From a virus, in the IMG/VR virus record IMGVR_UViG_3300037054_000148, positions 186,001-250,000 of that record: 64,000 bases of DNA. One strand, 5' to 3'. Numbering within the stretch: position 1 is the stretch's first letter; each line of letters starts with the position of its first letter. Both the position numbers and the translations under genes were made by a program. Positions 45,159-52,903 of this stretch are shown here, piece after piece. The notes beneath the pieces were generated by a model. It made no database searches and was not told the origin of the DNA. It saw nothing but the letters and a program-made list of their open reading frames with translations.

Positions 45159-45162
45159 AGAT

Positions 45163-45306
45163 TTATTTAGCACTTTCCAAGTGCTGTCGAGTCGTCCGAC
45201 TCTTTGGCTTAGCCTTGAGCTTATTCGGAACCCGACGAGTCCCCAGAGCCAAGCCCTTGGTCAGACTCCGACCATGCTTCTTGAGGGCTTTGACTTGGGA
45301 ACACAT
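45163..45306 (-). CDS. small basic protein, 47 aa
   Basis: I chose ATG at 45306 (MCSQVKALKKHGRSL), behind AAAGGAGATGAG. Very Lys/Arg-rich, so nucleic-acid binding is likely. Confidence 0.55.
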   Translation of the reverse strand: MCSQVKALKKHGRSLTKGLALGTRRVPNKLKAKPKSRTTRQHLESAK

Positions 45307-45316
45307 CTCATCTCCT

Positions 45317-45697
45317 TTAGATATTTTCAAACTTCTGACGAAGCCGTTCATATTCGCGCAGTTCGGCCCCCGCCTTAGCTTCAACTGCGGCTCTCGCTTT
45401 TATGAGCACCTCAGCCGCATGGACATCTTTTGCCGTCTGTATTGGATCTTCAGCATCAAAGACGGATTGCGGAATGGTCACCATCCCCTCCATCCGCTCA
45501 TGCCAGCCGTCCTCCCAGGAGTAGGAAACTTCAACTACATCATTAGAGAACTCCACGGTGTCCACTGTGAACCCACTGATGACCCCGTATGCTTTCATGA
45601 TGGGGTCCACTACAGCATCTCGGTGCTGCTTCTCGTGATCGAGAATTGCTTCAGCCCTTTCGACCCTGGCTTGAAGCTGTCTGAGGTTAAGACTCAT
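45317..45697 (-). CDS. hypothetical coiled-coil protein, 126 aa
   Basis: ATG follows AGGAGATGAG. Helical ends (LRQLQARVERAEAILDHEKQH and AAEVLIKARAAVEAKAGAELREYERL) flank a beta middle. No family. Confidence 0.65.
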   Translation of the reverse strand: MSLNLRQLQARVERAEAILDHEKQHRDAVVDPIMKAYGVISGFTVDTVEFSNDVVEVSYSWEDGWHERMEGMVTIPQSVFDAEDPIQTAKDVHAAEVLIKARAAVEAKAGAELREYERLRQKFENI

Positions 45698-45705
45698 CTC
45701 ATCTC

Positions 45706-45927
45706 CTACATGTAGCCGAGAACACAGCCCAGCGGCACGACGAGAATGCCGACGACCCGCAGCACGGCGATCCCGGTGATGGGCTCGAACGAGGTGTGGG
45801 CCAGCTTGATGATGTTGTTGACCCAGCCGAACACACAGGCCGGTCCAACGACCAGCAGGGCCAGGGCGAAGATCAGTTCCACCAGAGTGAAACCTGCCTG
45901 CGAGATCTTATTCTTCATACGGTTCAT
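45706..45927 (-). CDS. small membrane protein with a type IV prepilin-like leader, 73 aa
   Basis: ATG follows GGAGGGTTCCG. The N-terminus KNKISQAGFTLVELIFALALLVV matches the prepilin-peptidase motif (G|FTLVE with a following hydrophobic helix). The rest (FGWVNNIIKLAHTS...VLRVVGILVVPLGCVLGYM) is a second membrane segment homologous to the protein at 44298. Either a real pseudopilin-type processing signal grafted on a phage membrane protein, or a chance match. Confidence 0.7.
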   Translation of the reverse strand: MNRMKNKISQAGFTLVELIFALALLVVGPACVFGWVNNIIKLAHTSFEPITGIAVLRVVGILVVPLGCVLGYM

Positions 45928-45946
45928 CGGAACCCTCCATACACAT

Positions 45947-45977
45947 AGTATACCCAGGCTTGGAGAGTTTTGTATAG
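45947..45977 (-). promoter_or_regulatory. promoter of the recurrent phage type
   Basis: On the minus strand CTATAC, 19 nt, TATACT, upstream of the 45927 start. Confidence 0.75.
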
Positions 45978-45979
45978 TA

Positions 45980-46123
45980 TTATTCGTGGAAAAGCTCGTA
46001 GGCCAGGATAAGTCCTAGACCTAGCAGTAATATAGCGCCGGGGCTGTGCAGCGCACCCGCCAGCACCACCCCCACCACTGCTCCGAAACAGAAGGGCTTA
46101 ATTGCTGCTTGATTCTTGAGCAT
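45980..46123 (-). CDS. small membrane protein, 47 aa
   Basis: ATG at 46123 overlaps the end of the upstream gene by 26 nt. Two hydrophobic stretches (FCFGAVVGVVLAGALH and AILLLGLGLILAYELF) suggest a membrane hairpin, as in small phage holin-like proteins. Confidence 0.5.
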   Translation of the reverse strand: MLKNQAAIKPFCFGAVVGVVLAGALHSPGAILLLGLGLILAYELFHE

Positions 46124-46283
46124 TTAAGTAAGTCTTTCTGGCATTCCACCACCAATACAGGCACCACACACTCACCGCACCGTTGAAACCAGCCAGTCCC
46201 CAGGTGTGCTGGCAGATAGAGTTGATCGCGCAGGCCGCATTCAGGGCTGACATCACCAAATCCAAATACATTACGAATTTCAT
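46098..46283 (-). CDS. small membrane protein, 61 aa
   Basis: I chose ATG at 46283 (MKFVMYLDLVMSALNAACA), behind CGGAGGATCAG. Two membrane-type segments; C-terminus charged. First of a divergent pair with 46364. Confidence 0.6.
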   Translation of the reverse strand: MKFVMYLDLVMSALNAACAINSICQHTWGLAGFNGAVSVWCLYWWWNARKTYLNAQESSSN

Positions 46284-46315
46284 CTGATCCTCCGATACAT
46301 AATACCCAACTTCCC

Positions 46316-46346
46316 CTATACATCTGAAGTGAAATCTGGGTATATT
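46316..46346 (+). promoter_or_regulatory. promoter of the recurrent phage type
   Basis: CTATAC (46316-46321), 19 nt, TATATT (46341-46346). A divergent TATTAT-type -10 for the minus gene lies at ~46298-46303. Confidence 0.7.
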
Positions 46347-46363
46347 ATTAGTAGAGGTGAACG

Positions 46364-46624
46364 ATGACCCAGACATTTGTTGAAGCGATGGAAGTGGCAA
46401 AGGCGGAGGTTGCACAGCATCTGCCTCAGTGCTGCGAGGAGATTCTGCATTGGCATGACACCGGCATCCTCATCGACGGCTATGTGAGAAGCATCGCGGC
46501 CAAACTGCTGCCCTTTGAAACCTCCCATCACCTGGGAATCATCGAAGCAATGATCAACTCTCAGGCAATGCACCAAGTCGTGGCCCAGGATAAGATTGGA
46601 CAGGAGGGGTCGGATGGACTTTAA
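46364..46624 (+). CDS. hypothetical protein, 86 aa
   Basis: Behind GTAGAGGTGAACG. Helical, with several His residues. No family. Confidence 0.65.
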   Translation: MTQTFVEAMEVAKAEVAQHLPQCCEEILHWHDTGILIDGYVRSIAAKLLPFETSHHLGIIEAMINSQAMHQVVAQDKIGQEGSDGL

Positions 46625-46817
46625 GGTGGAGGAGCGACTTCACAAGAACTGCCCTGCCTGTGAGAGGGCCGCATACGCTGCTTCGTGGGCCGCGATGATC
46701 ATGGGCTGGCCGACCGCCACCTATGAGGAGGTCAAATGTGGGAAAAGGGGTGTGCGAATCGTGGGGCATTCGGCTCGGGTGGGGGTGCGGAATGACGATT
46801 CCTTGGCTCGGGGGTAA
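46614..46817 (+). CDS. hypothetical protein, 67 aa
   Basis: ATG 46614 follows GGAGGGGTCGG. Contains NCPACERAAY. Overlaps both neighbours. Confidence 0.55.
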   Translation: MDFKVEERLHKNCPACERAAYAASWAAMIMGWPTATYEEVKCGKRGVRIVGHSARVGVRNDDSLARG

Positions 46818-46983
46818 GCCCATCTATCAAAATGGCCTTCAGGTATGCGAGGTTCTTCGGAGTCAGGGGTTTGTGATCCGCAACCTCCGACCCAATGGGA
46901 CGGTTGGGGTCTGCTACACCACCAAAGTGGCGGAGGACATTCACTCATGGTTGGATGAAAATTACCCTGGCTGGACTCAGTGA
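46792..46983 (+). CDS. hypothetical protein, 63 aa
   Basis: ATG 46792 lies behind GGGGGTGCGG. MTIPWLGGKPIYQNGLQVCEVLRSQGF... mixed alpha/beta. No family. Confidence 0.55.
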   Translation: MTIPWLGGKPIYQNGLQVCEVLRSQGFVIRNLRPNGTVGVCYTTKVAEDIHSWLDENYPGWTQ

Positions 46984-47025
46984 TTGAGTAATAAGTTGTA
47001 GCGTTTAGACGCTTTTGGAGGACAG

Positions 47026-47382
47026 ATGATTTATTCGAAATTGCAAATCGCGGATGCGATTCATACGTATGTGAATATGCGAAAATCCTACATCGCATGG
47101 AAGCGACAGGTGGAGCATGATAAGGTGCTCCGTAGTGAACCTGCGTTCATGGAGTGCAAGACGGAACTTAAGAACAAGGAAGCAGAGCTTCAACAGATGG
47201 CCATGAATCTGGGAATGGATGAGTGGGATGCAACTCAAGGGGCCGCAGCTTTAGGATTTCTGGATGGATTTTTGGCTGGTCTGGGCTGTCTTCCGGCTTA
47301 CCGGGCTCAACGGACTCTCGGGGAAACACCTCAATCGATCAATCCGATGGGCGATGATTATTATGAAGAGGATTATGTATAA
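47026..47382 (+). CDS. hypothetical helical protein, 118 aa
   Basis: Behind GGAGGACAG with GAGTAATAAG upstream. Helical with a Gly-rich hydrophobic patch (GAAALGFLDGFLAGLGCLPAY). Acidic C-terminus. Confidence 0.65.
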   Translation: MIYSKLQIADAIHTYVNMRKSYIAWKRQVEHDKVLRSEPAFMECKTELKNKEAELQQMAMNLGMDEWDATQGAAALGFLDGFLAGLGCLPAYRAQRTLGETPQSINPMGDDYYEEDYV

Positions 47383-47695
47383 CAAATACCAACGACTCCA
47401 AATGGAACTGGAACAGACCGGCACGGGCCGGATGAAATGCTTCGGATCTAGTATGACACCGATCTTACCTTCCGGGGGAGTGATGACTACCTATCGGAAG
47501 CAGGATGATTACGAGGTAGGGGATATCGTGTTTTGTCGAGTCCATGGAAGATTTATAGATGCTCATTTGATTACCAAGAAGGCCGAGTGCGGCTTTCTGA
47601 TCAGCAACAACCACGGTCACGACAATGGCTGGACGAAACAGGTCTTCGGCAAGGTGGTTCAGGTTGAGTGGAACGGTGGGGGCAGGACTTTTTGA
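47375..47695 (+). CDS. S24/S26 peptidase-fold-like protein, 106 aa
   Basis: ATG 47375 (MYNKYQRLQMELEQTG). FGSSMTPILPSGGVMTTYRKQDDYEVGDIVFCRV...HLITKK resembles the beta domain of LexA-like or signal-peptidase proteins (G.SM.P....GD.V). The nucleophile Ser is present; a catalytic Lys is not certain. It may be an inactive regulator or a small processing protease. Confidence 0.65.
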   Translation: MYNKYQRLQMELEQTGTGRMKCFGSSMTPILPSGGVMTTYRKQDDYEVGDIVFCRVHGRFIDAHLITKKAECGFLISNNHGHDNGWTKQVFGKVVQVEWNGGGRTF

Positions 47696-47702
47696 GGTGG
47701 GT

Positions 47703-47930
47703 ATGGCCAAAATAAATATCAATGATACGGTTCGGTTCAGGCTGACTCCGCACGGTGAAGCCATCTGGCAAGCCTATCGGAGTCAGCGTGGAATCCCGTT
47801 CACCCCATTCAACGCAGCAGATTCTTGTGGCAGAACAGAGATGCAATTATGGGAAATGATGCACATCTTCGGTCCTGCCCTCTACATGGGGTCAGAGCAG
47901 ATCATCGTAGACAATGAGGTTATCGTATGA
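47703..47930 (+). CDS. conserved phage hypothetical protein, 75 aa
   Basis: ATG 47703 follows GAGGTGGGT. INDTVRFRLTPHGEAIWQAY is a pattern I know from small phage proteins of unknown function. Confidence 0.65.
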   Translation: MAKININDTVRFRLTPHGEAIWQAYRSQRGIPFTPFNAADSCGRTEMQLWEMMHIFGPALYMGSEQIIVDNEVIV

Positions 47931-48184
47931 AAATCAGAATCAACGTCGAAGAAATCAGGGCCATGAACAAACGGAGGGCTGAGATCAATGCCCTGGAGTT
48001 CAAGGATATCGAATGGTTAGAAGATGGGAAGCCCATCCAGATCGACCCATCCGTTACGGAGGACTGGGATTTTACCGGCATGGGAAACTATAGCTTCGTG
48101 GAGTATGTGATCGATTCCGATCCTGAACATCCACGAATGTCTGTGATGTACCTCTGGAAAGAGGAAGAAGATGAGAAGAAATAG
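47927..48184 (+). CDS. hypothetical acidic protein, 85 aa
   Basis: Overlaps the previous stop by 4 nt. Acidic with a Lys/Glu tail. No family. Confidence 0.6.
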   Translation: MKIRINVEEIRAMNKRRAEINALEFKDIEWLEDGKPIQIDPSVTEDWDFTGMGNYSFVEYVIDSDPEHPRMSVMYLWKEEEDEKK

Positions 48185-48260
48185 AAAAGATTTCCTATCT
48201 ATTTGAGGTGGATTTGGGGTATCATACTTAAAGCCCCTTAGTGGCTGAGGAGAGACACAC

Positions 48261-49472
48261 ATGACCATCAATCAGATCAGCACCTCTCGTGGACCTCTGG
48301 AAGAGGTTCGGAATGAGAAAGGGCGGTCTATCACCGCGATCAGCATCACCAATTTGCTCGGCCTCACCCTCGCTGTCTTTCAGACCCGCTTGGGCCTGCA
48401 TCTCAAGACCGAAGAGAAGCAGAAGGTCGTGCCGCTGAGCAACCTGCGTGAACTGATGTTCAAGGTGTACGAGAGCGATGTCCCGTATGAGAAGCGGCCC
48501 ATCCTGCGGTTCCTTCAGCAGGAAGCTCAGGATGAGATCCAGTTCATGCCTCAGCCGGATCGTCCCCCTTCGGCGGAATACAAGCCTGCGGCTGAGCGAA
48601 TGCCCAACCCCATGCCGGTGATCTCGCTGGCCCCTATTGGCCCCGATGAGATCAATACGGTGAACGGACGAGACCTTCATCTCTCCCTTCAGGAGTCCCA
48701 GCCCTATGAATCGTGGATCACCGAAGCCATCACTCTCAGTCGGATGAAGGGGCGGAGCGGGTGGGTGGAGAACGAAGACTACGCCGTCTTCGAATCCAAG
48801 ATGTTCCCCAGCAACAAGAAGATCAGGGAGTATGCGCTCTCCTTGGATATGGCCAAGGAACTGGCCATGATGAGCACGGGTATGAGGGGTGAGCAGGTTC
48901 GCCGCTACTTCATCGCTCAGGAGAAGAAGCTCAACCAAATCGGTGGAGTCATGCAGACTCTCAAGGGAATGGGGGCCACGATCATCGAAGCGGTCAGCAA
49001 CATCTTCGGATCCCGCATGGACCAGAGCGACAAGATGCAGCAACTGATGTACAGCCAGCAGGTTGAGCACAGCAATCAGATGAACCTGCTGCTCCAGGGT
49101 CAGCGGGATCTGAGCAATCTGATCTGCGAACTGATCCCCCTCATCCCCGACAAGCCTTCCGAAGACGAGGCTCCCGCTCCTGAACCGGTGCGGCCCAGGA
49201 TCAAGCCCGACACCTACGTTCAGACCTATCTGGGGCAGGATGTCTCCAGGCTTCTGAATCTCCCGGTCAAGAACTCCTCTCTGGGCCGAAGTGCGCTCGG
49301 ACTGGCGGGTGATATGGGGTGGATGGAACCTTACGGGGAGCATTACTGGAAGACGACCCCAATGGGTCGGGCCAATAGTTATGTCTCCCATGGTACGCCT
49401 AACGCTCACTTCACTCAGAAGGGTCTGGACACCCTGCGGGAAGTGGTGGAGAAGAAGAACATCAAGGTCTAG
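48261..49472 (+). CDS. AntA/AntB-type antirepressor protein, 403 aa
   Basis: Residues ~130-220 (VNGRDLHLSLQESQPYESWITEAI...FESKM....KIREYALSLDMAKELAMMS...GEQVRRYFI) match the AntA/AntB antirepressor domain (V.AR.LH..L.....F..W.......Y.LT.D.AKEL.M..). The N-terminal ~125 residues and the C-terminal KilA-like or winged-helix-like region (SLGRSALGLAGDMGWME) are additional. Antirepressors block phage repressors by binding them. A TATCAT -10 box at ~48223 precedes GAGGAGAGACACAC. Confidence 0.87.
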   Translation: MTINQISTSRGPLEEVRNEKGRSITAISITNLLGLTLAVFQTRLGLHLKTEEKQKVVPLSNLRELMFKVYESDVPYEKRPILRFLQQEAQDEIQFMPQPDRPPSAEYKPAAERMPNPMPVISLAPIGPDEINTVNGRDLHLSLQESQPYESWITEAITLSRMKGRSGWVENEDYAVFESKMFPSNKKIREYALSLDMAKELAMMSTGMRGEQVRRYFIAQEKKLNQIGGVMQTLKGMGATIIEAVSNIFGSRMDQSDKMQQLMYSQQVEHSNQMNLLLQGQRDLSNLICELIPLIPDKPSEDEAPAPEPVRPRIKPDTYVQTYLGQDVSRLLNLPVKNSSLGRSALGLAGDMGWMEPYGEHYWKTTPMGRANSYVSHGTPNAHFTQKGLDTLREVVEKKNIKV

Positions 49473-49816
49473 CTCTTATCAGGACACCTAGTTGCTACCC
49501 ATGGAAACAAATCTTCCATGGGTATTTTGTATACCATCTCACCATAATACCATGTGTAATTCCAATCCTTGAAGATTGCTTCCTCGCCTTCAGGCCAAGG
49601 CCGATGCAGCACATCTCTCGCATAAGCCAACGCAGGCCCCGCACCCTTGGCGATTGCCTCCTCACCCTCTGGCCAACGGTGATGTAACACCTTCTGAGCA
49701 TACCAAAAAGCTGTGGTGGGATTACGGCTGATAGCTTCTAGTAGCCTTTTGCTAACTAGGTTATTTTTGCCTAGTGCTTGAATCACATTGGATCGTAAGG
49801 ATTTGGTCTGGCTCAT
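49469..49816 (-). CDS. WPEGE-repeat protein, 115 aa
   Basis: Residues ~35-85 hold tandem helical repeats (AFWYAQKVLHHRWPEGEEAI, ALAYARDVLHRPWPEGEEAI). A related unit occurs in the protein at 60123 (AFYYAKFVLRDVWPIAEPLI). Such repeats form solenoids. Convergent with the antirepressor. Confidence 0.7.
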   Translation of the reverse strand: MSQTKSLRSNVIQALGKNNLVSKRLLEAISRNPTTAFWYAQKVLHHRWPEGEEAIAKGAGPALAYARDVLHRPWPEGEEAIFKDWNYTWYYGEMVYKIPMEDLFPWVATRCPDKS

Positions 49817-49844
49817 ACGAAAGAGTCAGAAAGCTTGAATTTTG

Positions 49845-49875
49845 CTATACGAATCAGTTCGGATGTGGGTATAAT
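49845..49875 (+). promoter_or_regulatory. promoter of the recurrent phage type
   Basis: CTATAC (49845-49850), 19 nt, TATAAT (49870-49875), then GAGGAGG. Confidence 0.75.
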
Positions 49876-49892
49876 AAATAGAGGAGGTCCGC

Positions 49893-50192
49893 ATGGACAT
49901 GGATGGAGTTGACGCAATCCATCAAGGAGATGGTCTGAAGCCACGAACCGTGGATAAGATTCTGGCGTGGGCGGATTTTGTGAGGACTGACTTCACTTGT
50001 CAACTACTCCCGAGTGAAATGGCACACCGGGATATTTTTGTGCTGACTGATGAAGTCAAAATCCTACGGAGCAGGGTTGCAGAATTGGAAGTTGATATTC
50101 GCCGCACCAAATCGGCATACGATTACGTTTGCTGGCTCACAAAGCAAGATAGTAATGCAATTTACGACAAAATCGTCAACGGAGAGGGTTAG
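49893..50192 (+). CDS. hypothetical protein with coiled coil, 99 aa
   Basis: Behind GAGGAGGTCCGC. The C-terminal half is coiled-coil-like (TDEVKILRSRVAELEVDIRR). Confidence 0.65.
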   Translation: MDMDGVDAIHQGDGLKPRTVDKILAWADFVRTDFTCQLLPSEMAHRDIFVLTDEVKILRSRVAELEVDIRRTKSAYDYVCWLTKQDSNAIYDKIVNGEG

Positions 50193-50194
50193 AA

Positions 50195-50605
50195 ATGAAG
50201 CAAATCTACCCCATCTACCTGGACGAACGGATCGCACGAGATCTGTGTGACCAGCATTGCCGTGCGGAATTCGATAGGGAGACCCGTTTCCACCCCAGAA
50301 CTTGCCGGGTACGCTACGATTTCACGGCTCGTCTGCTCCGAACCGGAGAAGTGGAACTGTGGGTCACTTATGACTATGACGATGGGTTCCGCATGGCTGC
50401 GGGTAATGTCCTGCGACAAACTCTTCAACCTTTCACTAAGGAGCAAATCGCTCAGATCGTGGGTGGGGAGAAATTCCGACTGGCAAAGGCCGCTTACGAC
50501 GAACGTAAGCGTAAGCAAGAAGAACGTGCAATTCGTAAACTCATGGGGAAGATGTTCCCTACCAAAAGGAGAGCCCGTGAAATACATCCGCTACGACAGT
50601 CTTGA
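50195..50605 (+). CDS. hypothetical protein, 136 aa
   Basis: Two bases after the previous stop, behind GGAGAGGGTTAG. LDERIARDLCDQHCRAEF and a basic tail (KRKQEERAIRKLMGKMFPTKRR). No family. Confidence 0.65.
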   Translation: MKQIYPIYLDERIARDLCDQHCRAEFDRETRFHPRTCRVRYDFTARLLRTGEVELWVTYDYDDGFRMAAGNVLRQTLQPFTKEQIAQIVGGEKFRLAKAAYDERKRKQEERAIRKLMGKMFPTKRRAREIHPLRQS

Positions 50606-50885
50606 CATCATCATGTTCGGGGATCACGTGCCCCACAGCACCATTCATCAATGCCTGAGTTGCCGTTCTGACCTCATTAGCGCAGGGTTTGTCAACCCTC
50701 AGACCTGGGAATGCTACGGTGAGTCCGTCAGCCTGAAACGCGCCTCGCTCAAGGAGGACACGGACATCTTGCGAATCCAGAACCATATTCATGACATCCC
50801 CCACCCCAAAGCTGACTATCAGCGAGGGTATGATGCGGGATTCGACGCTGCGACCGGAGCGGATGACCCCAATCCGATGTGCTGA
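50577..50885 (+). CDS. hypothetical protein, 102 aa
   Basis: GTG 50577 follows AAAAGGAGAGCCC. It has a CLSC pair and the end QRGYDAGFDAATGADDPNP resembles the small GYDAGF motif of phage proteins. Confidence 0.6.
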   Translation: MKYIRYDSLDIIMFGDHVPHSTIHQCLSCRSDLISAGFVNPQTWECYGESVSLKRASLKEDTDILRIQNHIHDIPHPKADYQRGYDAGFDAATGADDPNPMC

Positions 50886-50886
50886 G

Positions 50887-51258
50887 ATGGGGCTAGCGGA
50901 TAAGTGGATGCCCTTGATAGAGCATATTGTCTCTCACTATAAATTCGGAACGTTGAATAAGGTTTCGGTGAGACCAGTGTTTCGGCCTGATCAAACTCGT
51001 GTTCTTCTTTTCCGTATCTGCATGGAAGTGGTCCCGAATAATGGAAAAATGTTCCAGATCGTGTCCACTCCAGCCGTGATTCCGATGGAACAGGACTGCT
51101 TCACCAAGGCTAAAGTCATTTGTACGGCGAAGGCCGCATGTCGGAGGGTCAAGGATCACTATGACATTAAACGACTTTTTGATTCACCATCTTCATCCAT
51201 GCATATCAACCAAATCAGAATCTCCCCAACCGGAAGGGTGCCCTATGAGTATGAGTAA
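50887..51258 (+). CDS. hypothetical protein, 123 aa
   Basis: ATG 50887 (MGLADKWMPLIEHIV) lies one base after the previous stop, without a clear ribosome-binding site, so coupling is assumed. Mixed alpha/beta. Confidence 0.55.
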   Translation: MGLADKWMPLIEHIVSHYKFGTLNKVSVRPVFRPDQTRVLLFRICMEVVPNNGKMFQIVSTPAVIPMEQDCFTKAKVICTAKAACRRVKDHYDIKRLFDSPSSSMHINQIRISPTGRVPYEYE

Positions 51259-51463
51259 GAAAAGCTATCCTATCCGTTGGTATGACTGGAGGAGAGGGCG
51301 AATCAGTCTCAGTTGGCTGGTCTGGCGACAGAGACCTTATGGTTGGAGTGGCACGGAGCAGAGCTTTCTGGAGTTCGAGGATAACGATTACCGTAGCCTA
51401 TGGGTGCATGTCATCCTGGGGGTTTGGTGGAGAAGGTGTAGGACTCAAGAGTCACATTGCTAA
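51245..51463 (+). CDS. hypothetical Trp-rich protein, 72 aa
   Basis: ATG 51245 (MSMSKKSYPIRWYDWRRGR) overlaps the previous gene by 14 nt. Seven or more Trp residues, basic. No family. Confidence 0.55.
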   Translation: MSMSKKSYPIRWYDWRRGRISLSWLVWRQRPYGWSGTEQSFLEFEDNDYRSLWVHVILGVWWRRCRTQESHC

Positions 51464-51472
51464 GGAGCGAAA

Positions 51473-51751
51473 ATGTTCTGGGTCGTTCAGGATAACATAT
51501 TCAGCGAAGCAGGCCACGAAGCCCTATTGCAGGCCCTGGAGACGGGCCACATCGATTATGTGCTGTGCCGGTTCCTTCCCCATACCCACAAGCTCGTCCC
51601 ACACGACCCTGACCTTTCTCAGTATGAAAATACTGATCAGATGCCAGAAATACAAGTTCCGCAGAACCGTCTCATCATGGTTTGCGGAGCTACGTTGATG
51701 AACGTAGTGGCGAAGGAACGGGGCTGGGTGCCGGGGATGCGGAATCCATAG
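51473..51751 (+). CDS. truncated ATP-grasp-like N-terminal domain, 92 aa
   Basis: Behind AAGGAGCGAAA. MFWVVQDNIFSEAGHEALLQALETGHIDYVLCRFLPHTHKL and GATLMNVVAKERGWVPG match the pre-ATP-grasp part of phage ATP-grasp proteins (M.WV.Q.N...E.....L..AL......V...PF...L), which normally continue for 150-200 more residues. Here it ends, and a minus-strand gene overlaps its 3' end. Confidence 0.6.
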   Translation: MFWVVQDNIFSEAGHEALLQALETGHIDYVLCRFLPHTHKLVPHDPDLSQYENTDQMPEIQVPQNRLIMVCGATLMNVVAKERGWVPGMRNP

Positions 51752-51933
51752 AAACCATATGGTTCATAGATTTCCTTTCCTTTCGGCTGCCCCTTATCGA
51801 CAGGGAAATAAGCAGCCTTGTCTTTGATCTTATGTTTTAGCTCTCCGGTCCCGCCCCACGTAGCCGCATGCTCAACCGCTGGACTCAAAAGACCCAATCG
51901 TTTCAAGGTTGCGATTATAGGGTATAGCTTCAT
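51637..51933 (-). CDS. hypothetical protein, 98 aa
   Basis: ATG at 51933 follows CGGAGTAAATC. The first ~65 residues (KLYPIIATLKRLGLLSPAVEHAATWGG...KAAYFPVDKGQPKGKEIYEPYG) look genuine; the last ~35 lie antisense to the ATP-grasp remnant and may be read-through. Confidence 0.55.
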   Translation of the reverse strand: MKLYPIIATLKRLGLLSPAVEHAATWGGTGELKHKIKDKAAYFPVDKGQPKGKEIYEPYGFYGFRIPGTQPRSFATTFINVAPQTMMRRFCGTCISGI

Positions 51934-52055
51934 GATTTACTCCGATGCTGCAAGACCCAGCCGTTGACGAATACGTTATCCATATCTAGCCGCATCCTAA
52001 CCTCATAGAAGAGTGCGGAAGTTGCGGAATCCAGTAATATGTATGAGGAGTCAGA

Positions 52056-52268
52056 ATGAAAGAGCGTATGACCAAAGAAAAGCTTATCCGTTTGCTCCAT
52101 GACCCTCGGATTCCCGATGACACACTCGTATGGATAGTTTCGGGTTCGGATGAGGAATGGCCAGCCTATGCGTTACGACTCGAACACCCTTCCACCTATT
52201 TCGCCAATCGGTTGGTTCTATCGGATCAGGATGAGCAGGGATTGGGTGATGAGGGGTATGCAGACTAG
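52056..52268 (+). CDS. hypothetical protein, 70 aa
   Basis: GTAATATGTATGAGGAGTCAGA (promoter-like -10 and ribosome-binding site) precede ATG. The KLIRLLHDPRIPDDTLVWIVSG pattern is common in small phage proteins of unknown role. Confidence 0.6.
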   Translation: MKERMTKEKLIRLLHDPRIPDDTLVWIVSGSDEEWPAYALRLEHPSTYFANRLVLSDQDEQGLGDEGYAD

Positions 52269-52282
52269 CCGGATGGTGGACA

Positions 52283-52450
52283 GTGAGTAAGCGGCCAGAA
52301 CGAATCGAGCAAATTATCATATATGGGACTCCAGTCGTATATGATGGAGAATGTTGGTGTGGGCACAGACGGTTAGTCAGATTCAAAGGTGCGTTGTTCT
52401 GCGAGAAATGTCATAAACTCAATATGGTCATCTGTTCGGAGTGGCTCTGA
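52283..52450 (+). CDS. zinc-ribbon protein, 55 aa
   Basis: GTG 52283 after GGATGGTGGACA. GECWCGHRRLVRFKGALFCEKCHKL is a zinc ribbon. The stop overlaps the next start. Confidence 0.5.
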   Translation: MSKRPERIEQIIIYGTPVVYDGECWCGHRRLVRFKGALFCEKCHKLNMVICSEWL

Positions 52451-52662
52451 TGCTCCGATTCCAAATCGTTAAGGCCAACAGTCAAGCAGAACTTGACAGC
52501 TTAGTCGGCAGAGCCGAGTCGGAAGGGTGGAGTCGGGTTGGAGGCCAGAGCGGGATCCTCAGCTACAAAGGCTCGAAGCTGACCGCGAAGAACTTCATCG
52601 GTGAGGAAAAGCATCAATTGATGCGGCGAGAAGAACCAGAGGAACGTAAGTATGACCAATGA
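52450..52662 (+). CDS. hypothetical protein, 70 aa
   Basis: ATG 52450 overlaps the previous stop (CTGATG). FQIVKANSQAELDSLVGRAESEGWSRVGG resembles the DUF1737-like pattern (Y.IV.......L...V......GW...GG), tentatively. Confidence 0.6.
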   Translation: MLRFQIVKANSQAELDSLVGRAESEGWSRVGGQSGILSYKGSKLTAKNFIGEEKHQLMRREEPEERKYDQ

Positions 52663-52903
52663 GTGGGATGAATTGTTTGACCATCTGGAGCAGAACCCCG
52701 TAGAGAAGGAAGAGACGGAGGATCCGATAGAAGATTGCGATTCAGAATGCTTCGAGGGGACAGAGGTCGCAACCCCCAGTCCCATCCGCCCACGACCCAG
52801 AGGCTATGGGGGAGAAACAATTGAGGATTATTGGGGAGAACGAGCCGAACAGTTCAGAAGAGAGTATCAGAACGGAGCATCCGCAGGAGGATTTGGTGTG
52901 TGA
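52652..52903 (+). CDS. acidic protein with the WDELFDH N-terminal motif, 83 aa
   Basis: N-terminus MTNEWDELFDHLEQNPVEKEE is clearly related to those of 31502, 31774 and 32003, 20 kb away. The rest is disordered-looking and acidic. Confidence 0.6.
   Translation: MTNEWDELFDHLEQNPVEKEETEDPIEDCDSECFEGTEVATPSPIRPRPRGYGGETIEDYWGERAEQFRREYQNGASAGGFGV

Noticed and set aside
44831-45715. 294-codon plus-strand frame
   Set aside because: Covers four small minus-strand genes with good ribosome-binding sites, promoter and terminator.
48228-49409. 393-codon open frame on the minus strand
   Set aside because: It is antisense to the AntA/AntB antirepressor gene, lacks a ribosome-binding site, and its composition reflects codon bias of the real gene.
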